Part shown: positions 16,141-25,848 of the stretch, one piece after another
Layout: each line of letters begins with the position of its first letter
Position numbering within the stretch: the stretch's first letter is position 1
From: Clostridium ganghwense
Lineage (GTDB): Bacteria; Bacillota; Clostridia; Clostridiales; Clostridiaceae
Length of the DNA stretch: 64,000 nucleotides
NCBI RefSeq assembly: GCF_026735165.1
Contig: NZ_JAPQES010000008.1
Coordinates: 18,562 to 82,561 of the forward strand
Reading direction: 5' to 3'
Program-made: the position numbers and the translations under genes
Notes under the pieces: model-generated
What the model saw: the letters and a program-made list of their open reading frames with translations, nothing else
Told to the model about the DNA's origin: nothing
The model's database searches: none

Positions 16141-16903
16141 ATGAAGCATTATTTTATTTTTAAAGATTTTATTGAAAAAGGAATTGATAAAGGAATAAGA
16201 GTATGGGATTATATTGAAAATGGAAAAATGCCTATTATACTTAAAAAAGTAAATAAAGCAGACATAAAAGAGATTTCCGATGAAGGATTATTATGATCAT
16301 CCAATATATTTTAGTGAATCTTTATTTTTTAGCAGTACATGTAGCTATCCAAATTTAAAGGAGAAAGTTGTAAAGGCTTGTGAAATGATTGCAAAATATT
16401 CAAAAAAAGAAAATGATACATGGTCATTATGGGTTGATGATGAATATCTTGCTGGAATAGATGCACTTTATTTTTTAGCAAAAAAAGATCCAAATTATCT
16501 ATATCTTATTGCTGAGTATATTATACCTGATTGGGATGATGAACATGCACCAGTAGTTATTGAAGATTACTTTAAAAAGCTTTTTAAATACTATGGAATG
16601 AGAAAAGAGTTTATAAAAGCTTTTGTAGTTTCAGATAATTCCTATGCTAGAGGCAACATGTTTCCAGAATGGGGATATATAAAAGAGCATTTTGAAAAGA
16701 ATCCTGATGATTATATTTACTTTAAAGAATTAACAATAAAGAAATATGTAAATGAAGAATCTCTTACGACAGAATATGGGGGAAATCGCATAAAAGAATT
16801 ATATACAGATATTTTAGGTAGTGATTATGATGAAAAGCTGCCAGAATACTGGAATAATGAGTACGAAGGTGTTTTAAAGGAAATTAATGAGAAGAGAAAT
16901 TAA
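16141..16903 (+). pseudogene. Acidic hypothetical protein, paralogue of the next gene, frameshifted
   Basis: Two overlapping frames are better read as one gene. From the ATG at 16141 (AGGAGG ten bases before) 51 codons run to a TGA at 16294-16296. The +1 frame carries on from about 16280 to 16903. Removing one G in the AAGG at 16281-16284 joins them into about 253 residues. The second part is clearly related to the protein at 16932: both share IYxSE, the KKENDTWSLWVDD block, YIIPxWDDEHA, the IKAFV-DNS-AR segment and GxDYDE. I do not recognise the family. It is soluble and acidic. Translational coupling of two separate peptides is the alternative; the second start has only a poor site. Confidence 0.6.
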
Positions 16904-16931
16904 AAATAATAGCTAGGAGCGTGACAATAAA

Positions 16932-17855
16932 ATGGAACAATTTAAAAAATATAAACAGATTATAGTTGATATGAATTCGGAAGAATCAATTTCTAGTGCA
17001 TTAGAACAGTACAAGAAAGTATTAGAAAGTGGCGAAGTTTTAAATGATGAGGAAGTATTTGATGTAGAATTTGTCAAAGAAGAAAATGGAAAGGTTAAAC
17101 CCCTTGATATAAAGGATAGTAGTTCTTATGAAATACTAAATGAAATAATGCAAATGTCAGAATTAGGTGAGGTGTCTAAAGACAGAATACTTGAATTTGG
17201 AGATGAAATATATTATTCAGAAGCTATATTTTTCAGTAACGCTTGTACATATAAAAACTTAAAAGAAAAAGTTCTGGAAGTGGCTAAGTTGGTTGTAGAT
17301 TATTCTAAAAAGGAAAATGACACTTGGTCATTATGGGTGGATGATTGCACTGTGTTTGGTATTGATATGTTTTACTGTATTGCAAAAACTTATCCAGAAT
17401 ATACGTACTTAATTGGAAGTTATATAATTCCATATTGGGATGATGAGCATGCAAGTTATGTAATATATGAATATTTACCGAGACTAGTAAAGGAAAGAGG
17501 CGTTACTAGAGATATTATTAAAGCTTTTGTATATTGTGATAATAGCCTTGCTAGAGAGAATATATTTGGGGAAGGATTTTTAAAAGATTATTTTAAAGAA
17601 AATGTAGATGATTATGATTATTTTAAAACAGAATTGGTTGACCGATTCAAGACGGAGCCCCCTATATTTGATCCAGATGAGTGTACAATAGATGAAGTTG
17701 TTGATTCTTATTATAAAAATATTTTTGGATTAGACTATGATGAACCTTTATCTGATGAATTCTTTATATATGATAGACTTGATAATGAAGCAGCAGATTT
17801 ATATGAGAAGGTTAAACCATCTCTGGATAAATATACTGAAGAATTTGACGACTAA
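16932..17855 (+). CDS. Acidic hypothetical protein, 307 aa
   Basis: This soluble, strongly acidic protein is the intact paralogue of the gene before it. An N-terminal helical region (about residues 1-95) with no match in the first paralogue is followed by a shared core (about 95-215). The core carries the strongly conserved KKENDTWSLWVDD, YIIPYWDDEHAS and RDIIKAFVYCDNSLARENIF segments, and a tail (GLDYDEPLSDEF) is also shared. The Trp/Asp-rich blocks are the likely functional surface. No known domain is recognised. It begins 28 bases after the first paralogue and is followed about 100 bases later by the helical-YwqG gene, so the group is probably cotranscribed. Confidence 0.7.
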   Translation: MEQFKKYKQIIVDMNSEESISSALEQYKKVLESGEVLNDEEVFDVEFVKEENGKVKPLDIKDSSSYEILNEIMQMSELGEVSKDRILEFGDEIYYSEAIFFSNACTYKNLKEKVLEVAKLVVDYSKKENDTWSLWVDDCTVFGIDMFYCIAKTYPEYTYLIGSYIIPYWDDEHASYVIYEYLPRLVKERGVTRDIIKAFVYCDNSLARENIFGEGFLKDYFKENVDDYDYFKTELVDRFKTEPPIFDPDECTIDEVVDSYYKNIFGLDYDEPLSDEFFIYDRLDNEAADLYEKVKPSLDKYTEEFDD

Positions 17856-17951
17856 GATGCTGATGAGTGAAAAATGAACTAATCCATGGTGGCTTTGAAC
17901 TTTTGAATAAAGAAATAGAATAAATAAGAGAAAAAGGAGAAATTTTATAGC

Positions 17952-20384
17952 ATGAACAATGTTAATATTCCTGAACGATTTATGAAGACTGTATTGAAAA
18001 ATAGTGATTATGGGAATGAAAGCTATAGGGAACCCCTTAAAAATATATTGAGAACATTTGTGAAAGATAGAGTAGGTTGTACGGAGAAATTCAAAAATTA
18101 CAAAAAGAAAAATAGTGGATTCACTTTGTGTGCAGCCTATATATTGTCTGAAGACAAGGAATTTGAAAAAGAATGCAAAGAAGGATTTGATTATTTTAGT
18201 GAGTATTTGTTGGATAGATTTGTTAATGAGGTTGCAATAGACTTAAAATATGAATCTGGTTTACAAAAAGAAGATATAAAAGTATTTAAATACTATATGA
18301 ATGCTGTTTCTGACGAAGATCCATTTGATAAGTTGCAAAGAAAATTTAAGCTAGCATATGGAGGACGTATAAGCAGAAAACAGAAGGCTTATCTGTATTT
18401 TGATGACTCTAGTCATGTTCACAATATAGTTCAAACGGGATTTTTATGTGCTAAGTGTGAGAATGCTGCAATTGCTAAAATGGGTATGAGATTTATGCAG
18501 TTTTTTACCAAACTGGCACCTTTGAAAACATTAAGCATAATCTCTAAATTGTACAGAGTGAAAGATAGTTGTAAATTTCTAAAGAGAAGATTTGATGAAT
18601 TTATAGATGATTTAAATAGTATAAAAGTGCAAAAGACTTATATAACAGGTTGGATGCTGCTTTATGGACAAAGTCATTACACATGCCATGATGAAGGGAA
18701 AGCTATATATGAAAATATTCTCGAAAAGGTTGGTGAAGGGAATATAGAAGATGATGCTGATAATTATGAAGCACTAGAATATATTGATATAAGAAAGCAG
18801 ATGGCCATACATAGAATTTTGGTAGAAAGATATCATAAAGAACAGTCTGTAAAAGTCATGGATGAAATATTTATGGATGAATATGTGCGATTTATAAGAG
18901 TGAATATGATTAACTCTAAAGATAAAAAGACCGTAGAAAAAATGGTTGCATATATGAAAGGTGAATTTGATTTTGAAGAAATAGAAGAAGATGTAAATAA
19001 AAAATTCAAACCATCATTGGAAAACTGTGAAATTGGTTACATTTGTGGTGTTGGCTCTAAAGAGTATGCTTTAAGAGGGTTAAAAGTATTTACTGCACTT
19101 TGTGATATAAATAGAATGAAAGATTTTTATAGTGAATTCAAATACGATATAAAACCAGGTTTATTTCAACGTAGAAAACCTGATAGAGATATTTATGATT
19201 TTACTGAAAGGTTGGAAAGTGTTGGTGTATCACAATCAGTTATCTATGAATTTTTGTGTTCTTATACAAAAGAAGAATTGGACAAACCATCCAAACAGCC
19301 TAAAGATGAATTGGCCCAAAGATTATATCGCTATGCTAAAGAAGGAAAAGATGTGCTGGGAAATTTACTTTCAGCAGGTGATAGGGAGAAGATTTTTGCA
19401 ATATATCAAACAGGGCTTTTAGAAAGTCAGCTTAACTCTTTGGTAAAAATGTTGGAGGATTCATCTGTTCATGTAGTTAAAACAGCACTAGATACAATCA
19501 AATGGAGAGATGATGAAGAGATTAGTCCATTTAAAGAAAAAATCCATAGAGCTGAAAAGAAGTTTGAGGAAATGATAAGGAATACACCTGTGGAAATACT
19601 TAAAAGAAGATTAAAAAAATATTCAAAGGAAGCATTACAGCTTCAATTATCTGAAGAAGCTGTACCTAGATGGTCTACAAAACTGGGAGGGAAACCCTAT
19701 TTACCATTAGGAGAAGAATATCCTGAAGAAGGCATGATGCTATTGGCGCAAATTAATTTTGAAGAAATTCCTAAGTTACAAGGATATCCAGAGAAGGGAT
19801 TATTACAGTTTTATATTAAAGAAGAAACTTGTCAACATACTACTCGATATTTCAGTGAAATAATAAGAGATGAAAGTATGCTTCAAGAGGATTTACCAGA
19901 AATATCAAATGACGATTGCCATGCTGTTCTGAAGTCTGAATATAAAGTAACTTACAAAAAAATTGATGACACCCCTTCAGATGAGGATTATTTGTTAGAG
20001 GAGGAAATTGAGGATATTTTGAATGAAATGTTTAAAGACTGCGACGGAAGGTATGAAATGACTTTTCAATATGAACAAGAAAGGTTAAGTAATAAAATCG
20101 GCGGATATCCTTATTTCCCTGATTGGGGAGATCCTAGAAAAATTGACGAGGATCTTTTATGTCCAGATGATACAGAACGCTTGGAAAGGGGCGAAACCAT
20201 ACTAAATGAGTACGGAGAGGTAAGCTTTGAAAATGAATGGGTATGTTTGCTTTCCCTTTACAATTCGGAACTTGAAGGAGTTGGAAATATTCAAGAGGAT
20301 GGAAGTATCTACTTCTTCATCAGAAAAGTGGATCTTGAAAAAGGAGATTTTAGTGATATAAAGTATCATAGATTTTCTTACTAA
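17952..20384 (+). CDS. Large helical protein with C-terminal YwqG (DUF1963) domain
   Basis: This protein has 810 residues. About the first 560 are predominantly helical and HEAT-like (for example a repeat-like block near residue 490, ending LKRRLKKYSKEAL), with no signal peptide or membrane segment. From about residue 570 the YwqG/DUF1963 pattern appears: TKLGGKPYLPLGEEYP, MLLAQINFEEIP, GYPEKGLLQFYI, and later NKIGGYPYFPDWGDPR and a final beta strand pair. The function of YwqG domains is not established. A helical N-terminus fused to YwqG beside a DUF4132 gene suggests one functional set. AAGGAG lies 12 bases before the start. Confidence 0.75.
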   Translation: MNNVNIPERFMKTVLKNSDYGNESYREPLKNILRTFVKDRVGCTEKFKNYKKKNSGFTLCAAYILSEDKEFEKECKEGFDYFSEYLLDRFVNEVAIDLKYESGLQKEDIKVFKYYMNAVSDEDPFDKLQRKFKLAYGGRISRKQKAYLYFDDSSHVHNIVQTGFLCAKCENAAIAKMGMRFMQFFTKLAPLKTLSIISKLYRVKDSCKFLKRRFDEFIDDLNSIKVQKTYITGWMLLYGQSHYTCHDEGKAIYENILEKVGEGNIEDDADNYEALEYIDIRKQMAIHRILVERYHKEQSVKVMDEIFMDEYVRFIRVNMINSKDKKTVEKMVAYMKGEFDFEEIEEDVNKKFKPSLENCEIGYICGVGSKEYALRGLKVFTALCDINRMKDFYSEFKYDIKPGLFQRRKPDRDIYDFTERLESVGVSQSVIYEFLCSYTKEELDKPSKQPKDELAQRLYRYAKEGKDVLGNLLSAGDREKIFAIYQTGLLESQLNSLVKMLEDSSVHVVKTALDTIKWRDDEEISPFKEKIHRAEKKFEEMIRNTPVEILKRRLKKYSKEALQLQLSEEAVPRWSTKLGGKPYLPLGEEYPEEGMMLLAQINFEEIPKLQGYPEKGLLQFYIKEETCQHTTRYFSEIIRDESMLQEDLPEISNDDCHAVLKSEYKVTYKKIDDTPSDEDYLLEEEIEDILNEMFKDCDGRYEMTFQYEQERLSNKIGGYPYFPDWGDPRKIDEDLLCPDDTERLERGETILNEYGEVSFENEWVCLLSLYNSELEGVGNIQEDGSIYFFIRKVDLEKGDFSDIKYHRFSY

Positions 20385-20433
20385 AAAATCAAAATTCAAA
20401 CAACAATTATATAAGCAAGGAGGAGTACATAAG

Positions 20434-23400
20434 ATGATGGAGTATGGAATACTTTCAAGTTGTAAGAAAATTAGAAAAGAATATGAAAATAATCATAAAG
20501 GTGATTTGTTTTCTGAAGAAATAAAGGAGATTGAAGAGCATTTACCAAGGCGAGTGATAGAAGTTTTTGAAACATATAAAACTCCTAATGAGACGATAAA
20601 TTTAGTAAAAAAATTTTTATGTAAAGAAGATATAAGATTAGAAGAGATTATTGAAAATATTAAGGAAAACTTAAAAGACGATAATATAAAAAAGAATATT
20701 CGAAAGTATAATATATGTAAAAGTAGTAAACTAACTGTATTAATTCAAGGAGCAGCAATGATTGTTGAATTAAGCAAAGTGAGCAGAATGGTAATTGATT
20801 TATTGACAAATATATCACCTGTTTTTACTATAGAGGAAATTTCAAAAATATATAATCGAAAAAAATATAATTTTAAAGATAAGGATGAATATATAAAATT
20901 TATTCGTGACTTAGAAGAAAAATATAAAATAAGTCAAGAAGATATTTGTATATGGAAGCTATACTATTCGTATCAACATAAAAGATATGGAGTATTACAA
21001 AAAGACATATTGAAGGAAACATTAGAAGAAAACAAAGAAAATATAGACTTGTTAAAGAATTGGTTAACCTATTTAGAAAAAGAAGAAAAAAATGATGCAT
21101 GTTATTTATTATATAAGGTTACAGGGGACAAGTATTTTGTAGAAAGATCATGCAGTAGTTTCTTTGGTAAATTGAATAGTAAACTTAAATGCAGTAGTAG
21201 AGGAAGAGAGATCAAAAGAGATTTTAAAAAATATATAATGGGGGAAATTCCTTTTGAAGATGTAGAGGAATATATAGAAAATGAAGAAATAGAAAATGAA
21301 GAAATAGAAGTGGATTTCTATATAAATGATTATATTTGGAATTTACCACAAAGTTATAGTGGAAGAACATTAAAATTACTATTTGAAATAGATGAAAGTG
21401 TTTGTATATGGAATAGCATATATGACTATGTAGAAGAAATAGGAAGAGGAACTATAGAAGATTTTATTGATATTTTATTAGAGGCAAATGTAAAACATGA
21501 ACATATAGTTTGTTATATGGCAGAAAAAGGAGTATATTCAAGGGCTAGTGAATGGTTTAAAAAAGCACTTATATATTTAATGAAAAAAGAAATAGATGTT
21601 TTAGGAAATATAAAAAATGCTTTTGCAGAGGCAAGAGCATTTGCAATAAAAAGTATATATAATGATAATTTAAATAAAGAGTCTATAAAAAATACCCTTG
21701 AGTATTTAAAGGATAATTCCAAGATAGTGAGAGAAACGGTCATAGAAGAACTTTCTGAGCTTTCTTATGAAAGATTACAAGAAGTTATGGATGAAATAAA
21801 AAAATATACAAAGCTTAAGAAGAAAACAACTAGAATGGCCATTGTTGAGATTCTCCTAAACTTCAAAGAAGAAGAGGAAGTAAAACAAATATTAAATGAA
21901 GTATTTGATAAAGAGACAGAGCCTAAAATAAAAGATCTTTTAATAGAAGGCTTAGAAATAGATATTAAAAAACTTTATATAGACGAAAATGGACATTTTG
22001 ATATTTTATTATATGTAGATGAACTTTTAAAACAGGATAAATCAAAAAGAATCAAAATATCTATAGAACAGTTCACTAAAATAAGATGGAAAGATAAAGA
22101 AGAATATATAGACGAGCATGTGATTAAATATTTTGTGAAAAGTTATATGGAAAGTGATGAATTAAAAATAAATAAAGATGCTCTTTTAATTGGAGAGTAT
22201 ATGAATGAAAAGGATTTAAACGATTTTGCAAATGAAATTCTTAATGATTGGATTGAAGATGGATGTAAACCAAAAGAAAAATGGATGTGTCTATTATCTT
22301 CAATTCATGGGGATTATAATATGATTCATAGATTGAATAAATTAATAGCAGAATTATCATCTAATTCTAAGCAAAAAATGGCGTCTTATGTAGTTAAAGC
22401 ATTAGCCCTCAATGGAAGTAGTGAAGCTTTAATATCAGTTGATGTTATAGGAAGAAAATTTAAATATAAGAGTGTAAAGACAAGTGCACAGGAAGCATTT
22501 GATCTAGTAGCAAAAGAATTAGGATGTTCTATAGGACAGCTTCAAGATAAGATTGTACCAACTTTAGGATTTACAGATAATCATTATAAAGAATATGCTT
22601 ATGGAAGTAGAATATTCAAAGTATATATAAATAATCAGCTGCAGTTTGAAATAGAAAAAGAAGATGGAAAAATAATGAAGAGTTTACCAAAAGCCAATAA
22701 AAATGATGATGAGGTTATGGTACAAAAGGCGAAAGATGACTTTAAGATTTTAAAGAAAGAGTTAAAAACCGCAGTAAAAACTCAGATAGATAGAATGGAA
22801 GAAGCTTTAAGTGACTTTAGAATGTGGAGTATGGATGAGTGGAAAGAACTTTTCATGAAGAATCCTATAATGTATAGACTTGGGAAAAAACTTCTTTGGG
22901 GACAATACGAAGGAAATGTATTAGTAAAAACCTTTATATATGATGATGAAATATATGATGTGAATGATGAACCCGTAGAACTAGACAAAGATAAAAAAAT
23001 ATCCATCGTTCATCCATTAGAACTAAGTAAAGAAGAAAAAACTGCATGGAAAGAAATCTTTGAAGATAACAAAATAGAACAACTTTTCCCTCAAATAGAT
23101 AGAAAGGTATTTGTTTGTGAAGATGAAACAATAAAATTCATAGAAGACTTTAAAAATAAAAAGATTAATGATATTACCTTTGTAAATAGAATCAGTAAAA
23201 GAGGATGGTATAAAGGCTCTGTAACAGATGGTGGAGGCTATTATGAGTTTTATAAAGAAAACACAGACTTAAAAATAGGAGCAGAAATAAGTCTAGATGA
23301 ATACCTAGGTGTGTATGGTTTAGGATATGAAGAAGTAGCTGTTGCAAAGGTTGAATTCTATAAAGCTGGAACCATAGAAAGAGGATCTTATGTTTATGAT

Positions 23401-23496
23401 GAAATAGATGAAAAAAGAAGAATCAAACCAATAGATGTACCCAAAAGATATTATAGCGAAATCCTTTATGATGTATTTAGAGTTATTTGCTTTTAG
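20434..23496 (+). CDS. DUF4132-containing HEAT-like giant protein, 1020 aa
   Basis: This soluble protein of 1020 residues is almost entirely helical in its first 750 residues, with HEAT-like repeats around 400-520 (alternating helices such as KIVRETVIEELSEL and TRMAIVEILLNF) and a short acidic repeat EENEEIENEE-type near 285. The C-terminal 260 residues match DUF4132: DEWKELFMKNPIMYRLGKKLLW, IVHPLELS, PQIDRKVF, a Gly-rich RGWYKGSVTDGGGYYEF segment and VEFYKAG. E. coli MolR and YehI carry the same domain. No biochemical role is known to me. It follows the YwqG gene by 49 bases with AGGAGG and ends the cluster. Confidence 0.78.
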   Translation: MMEYGILSSCKKIRKEYENNHKGDLFSEEIKEIEEHLPRRVIEVFETYKTPNETINLVKKFLCKEDIRLEEIIENIKENLKDDNIKKNIRKYNICKSSKLTVLIQGAAMIVELSKVSRMVIDLLTNISPVFTIEEISKIYNRKKYNFKDKDEYIKFIRDLEEKYKISQEDICIWKLYYSYQHKRYGVLQKDILKETLEENKENIDLLKNWLTYLEKEEKNDACYLLYKVTGDKYFVERSCSSFFGKLNSKLKCSSRGREIKRDFKKYIMGEIPFEDVEEYIENEEIENEEIEVDFYINDYIWNLPQSYSGRTLKLLFEIDESVCIWNSIYDYVEEIGRGTIEDFIDILLEANVKHEHIVCYMAEKGVYSRASEWFKKALIYLMKKEIDVLGNIKNAFAEARAFAIKSIYNDNLNKESIKNTLEYLKDNSKIVRETVIEELSELSYERLQEVMDEIKKYTKLKKKTTRMAIVEILLNFKEEEEVKQILNEVFDKETEPKIKDLLIEGLEIDIKKLYIDENGHFDILLYVDELLKQDKSKRIKISIEQFTKIRWKDKEEYIDEHVIKYFVKSYMESDELKINKDALLIGEYMNEKDLNDFANEILNDWIEDGCKPKEKWMCLLSSIHGDYNMIHRLNKLIAELSSNSKQKMASYVVKALALNGSSEALISVDVIGRKFKYKSVKTSAQEAFDLVAKELGCSIGQLQDKIVPTLGFTDNHYKEYAYGSRIFKVYINNQLQFEIEKEDGKIMKSLPKANKNDDEVMVQKAKDDFKILKKELKTAVKTQIDRMEEALSDFRMWSMDEWKELFMKNPIMYRLGKKLLWGQYEGNVLVKTFIYDDEIYDVNDEPVELDKDKKISIVHPLELSKEEKTAWKEIFEDNKIEQLFPQIDRKVFVCEDETIKFIEDFKNKKINDITFVNRISKRGWYKGSVTDGGGYYEFYKENTDLKIGAEISLDEYLGVYGLGYEEVAVAKVEFYKAGTIERGSYVYDEIDEKRRIKPIDVPKRYYSEILYDVFRVICF

Positions 23497-23665
23497 TTTT
23501 ACCATTATCACTTTTTATTGAATTATATGTCACAATTTGTTACTATAAATCATATATACACTTTAATTAAAATTTAAGTATAGATATAATGTTTTAATTT
23601 TACGAGTATTAACTTATAGTATTACTAACTACGTGGTATATGCAGAATTTTAAGGAGGAAATTAC

Positions 23666-24811
23666 TTGTTTGATTTTGATTTGGAAATAAAAAAGATACG
23701 ACCAATCAATTTAAAGGATATGGAATTAAATCAATATAGAATTAATGATAATATTATAAAATCTATTATTCTATATAATAAATCTATTGCAGAGGTAAAA
23801 GCAAACAATTTAGATTTAGCTATAAAGGATTTAAAAAAGGCTTTATCATATAACCGAAGCTTTTCTGAAGCAGTAAGGCTTTTGGGATTATGTTATGTTA
23901 ATAAGAAAGCATATAGAAGAGCAGAAAAAACTTTTAAAAAACTGGCGAAATATGAAATATACAGTGACTTAGCAAAGGAATATTTAAAAAATTTAATAAT
24001 TGAAAGAACTATGTATAAAACTATGGATGCTATTAAAAGAGTTAAAGCTGGTTCAAATAATAAAAAGAATCAGTTTATTCTAACTCAATATTTAAGAGGT
24101 AAGATTATTATAGGATTATCAATTTTAATCATTGTTATGGTAGGTTTTATTGTAAGCTATGGGGGGCCATCAAATCTTCAAACTGTTTGGAAAAAAACTC
24201 AGGCTACCAATAAAGTAGTTGATTCTGAGAAAAAAACAGATAAAAATTCTGAGGAAAATAAGATTTTATCTGAAAAAAATACTATATCCCATGAGGATTA
24301 TGAAAATATGCAAAAAAAATTAGAAGATACAAAATTAGAACTAGACAATTATAAGAATAAATATGATATTTTAACAATGCTAAATGAGGTTGAAAAATCT
24401 TTTAAGGATGGTAATTACGAAAAAGCTGCTGGTACTCTAATAAATATGAAGAACATGAATTTTGATGATGAAACAAAAATAAAATTTGATAAACTATGGG
24501 CAAATATAAAAACAAATGCCTTATGGACTATATATAATCAGGGAAATAGACTATATAAGCAAGCAAAGTATAAGGAAGCACTGCCAAAACTAAAAATAGC
24601 TTCTGAAATTGATTCAAACTTAGATATTATGCCATGGATTACTTATCAGATAGGAGTATGCTATAAAGAAACTAATGATAATACTAATGCTCTTGTATAT
24701 TTCCAGAAAATAAAAGATAATTATCCAAAATCCAACTACGCTTCATCTGCTGAAAGAATGATAAATCAAATAGGAAATAAGAAAAATAATGTTATTGTCA
24801 ATAAACAATAA
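23666..24811 (+). CDS. TPR-repeat membrane protein
   Basis: This 381-residue protein starts at TTG after a strong AAGGAGG. TPR-like helices occupy about residues 35-115 (NKSIAEVKANNLDLAIKDL, LLGLCYVNKKAYRRAEKTF). A single membrane helix follows at about 149-167 (IIIGLSILIIVMVGFIVSY), then a charged coiled-coil linker (about 185-245) and a second TPR block (about 245-370, ending with YFQKIKDNYPKSNYASSA as in outer-membrane assembly TPRs). It therefore has a cytoplasmic and an extracytoplasmic TPR half. Such proteins act as scaffolds. The partner is not evident. A terminator follows immediately. Confidence 0.8.
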   Translation: MFDFDLEIKKIRPINLKDMELNQYRINDNIIKSIILYNKSIAEVKANNLDLAIKDLKKALSYNRSFSEAVRLLGLCYVNKKAYRRAEKTFKKLAKYEIYSDLAKEYLKNLIIERTMYKTMDAIKRVKAGSNNKKNQFILTQYLRGKIIIGLSILIIVMVGFIVSYGGPSNLQTVWKKTQATNKVVDSEKKTDKNSEENKILSEKNTISHEDYENMQKKLEDTKLELDNYKNKYDILTMLNEVEKSFKDGNYEKAAGTLINMKNMNFDDETKIKFDKLWANIKTNALWTIYNQGNRLYKQAKYKEALPKLKIASEIDSNLDIMPWITYQIGVCYKETNDNTNALVYFQKIKDNYPKSNYASSAERMINQIGNKKNNVIVNKQ

Positions 24812-24812
24812 A

Positions 24813-24845
24813 AAGAGATGCCTAAGCATCTCTTAATTTTTTATT
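24813..24845 (+). terminator. Intrinsic terminator after the TPR gene
   Basis: A 9-bp perfect stem (AAGAGATGC / GCATCTCTT, loop CTAA) is followed by AATTTTTTATTT. It begins two bases after the TPR stop codon. Confidence 0.88.
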
Positions 24846-24979
24846 TCTATGTGATGTTTCTGATGTATTGTAATTAAGTTACAACATAAGAAAGTGCATA
24901 GGAAATATGATAAAATGAGTTGTAACAAAATTGTAAGATAAAGTTAAAATTATTTATATTAAGGAAAGGAGGTAAAAAG

Positions 24980-25786
24980 GTGAAACTAAGAGTTTTAGTA
25001 GATAATAATACATACATTGACCAATATTATTGTGGTGAACCTGCTGTTTCATATTATATTGAAGATGAGGATATTAGCTTATTATTGGACGTAGGGTATT
25101 CCGATTTATTTTTGAGAAACTCAACAGCATTAGGTATAGATTTAGAAAATATAAGTACTATTGTTATTTCACATGGTCATGATGACCACACAAGAGGATT
25201 AAAATACTATTTTGAACAAAATCATAAAAATAATATTTCTATTATTGCTCATCCAGATGCATTTAAAGAAAAAGTAATAGACAATTTAAAAATTTGTTCT
25301 CCTATTTTGCAAGAAGAACTAAAAGAAAAGTGCAATCTAATTCTTTCGAAAGAGCCTATTAAAGTTAGCAAAAATATAACTTTTTTAGGGGAAATACCTC
25401 AAATAAATGACTTCGAAAATAGAAGACCTATTGGTAAACAAATTGTTGGTGAAACTTTAGTTGATGATTATGTAATGGATGATACAGCACTTGTATATAA
25501 AAATGAAAATGGAATTTATATTATTACAGGATGTTCTCATAGTGGGATATGCAATATAATAGAATATGCAAAAAAAGTATGTAAGGATAATAGAGTATTA
25601 GGAATTATAGGAGGATTTCATTTATTTGAAGTAACTGAACAAGTTAACAAAACTATCGATTATCTAAAACAGAATAACTTAAAGGAATTATATCCTTGCC
25701 ATTGTACTTCATTTGCTGTTAGAGCAGAAATACATAAAGTTTTGCCATTGAAAGAAGTTGGAGTAGGATTAGAAATAAACTGGTAA
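24980..25786 (+). CDS. MBL-fold metallo-hydrolase
   Basis: This 268-residue metallo-beta-lactamase-fold protein starts at GTG after AAAGGAGG. It carries the metal motif VISHGHDDHTRG (about residues 56-67, HxHxDH), a second metal His in TGCSHSG (about 181-187) and a late GGFHLF and CHCTS (about 210 and 236). Order and length fit the clostridial subgroup often annotated as related to archaeal dihydropterin phosphate synthase. The reaction is hydrolytic or oxidoreductive on an unknown small substrate. It precedes the DUF4438 gene by about 60 bases and may be cotranscribed. Confidence 0.82.
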   Translation: MKLRVLVDNNTYIDQYYCGEPAVSYYIEDEDISLLLDVGYSDLFLRNSTALGIDLENISTIVISHGHDDHTRGLKYYFEQNHKNNISIIAHPDAFKEKVIDNLKICSPILQEELKEKCNLILSKEPIKVSKNITFLGEIPQINDFENRRPIGKQIVGETLVDDYVMDDTALVYKNENGIYIITGCSHSGICNIIEYAKKVCKDNRVLGIIGGFHLFEVTEQVNKTIDYLKQNNLKELYPCHCTSFAVRAEIHKVLPLKEVGVGLEINW

Positions 25787-25848
25787 AAGTATAGGAAATG
25801 AACATATGTTAGATTTATAGTAATACATAAGAAAAGGAGGTAATATAT

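Noticed and set aside
19195..19422. 75-codon + ORF inside the helical-YwqG gene
   Set aside because: It is an alternate frame of an intact long gene.
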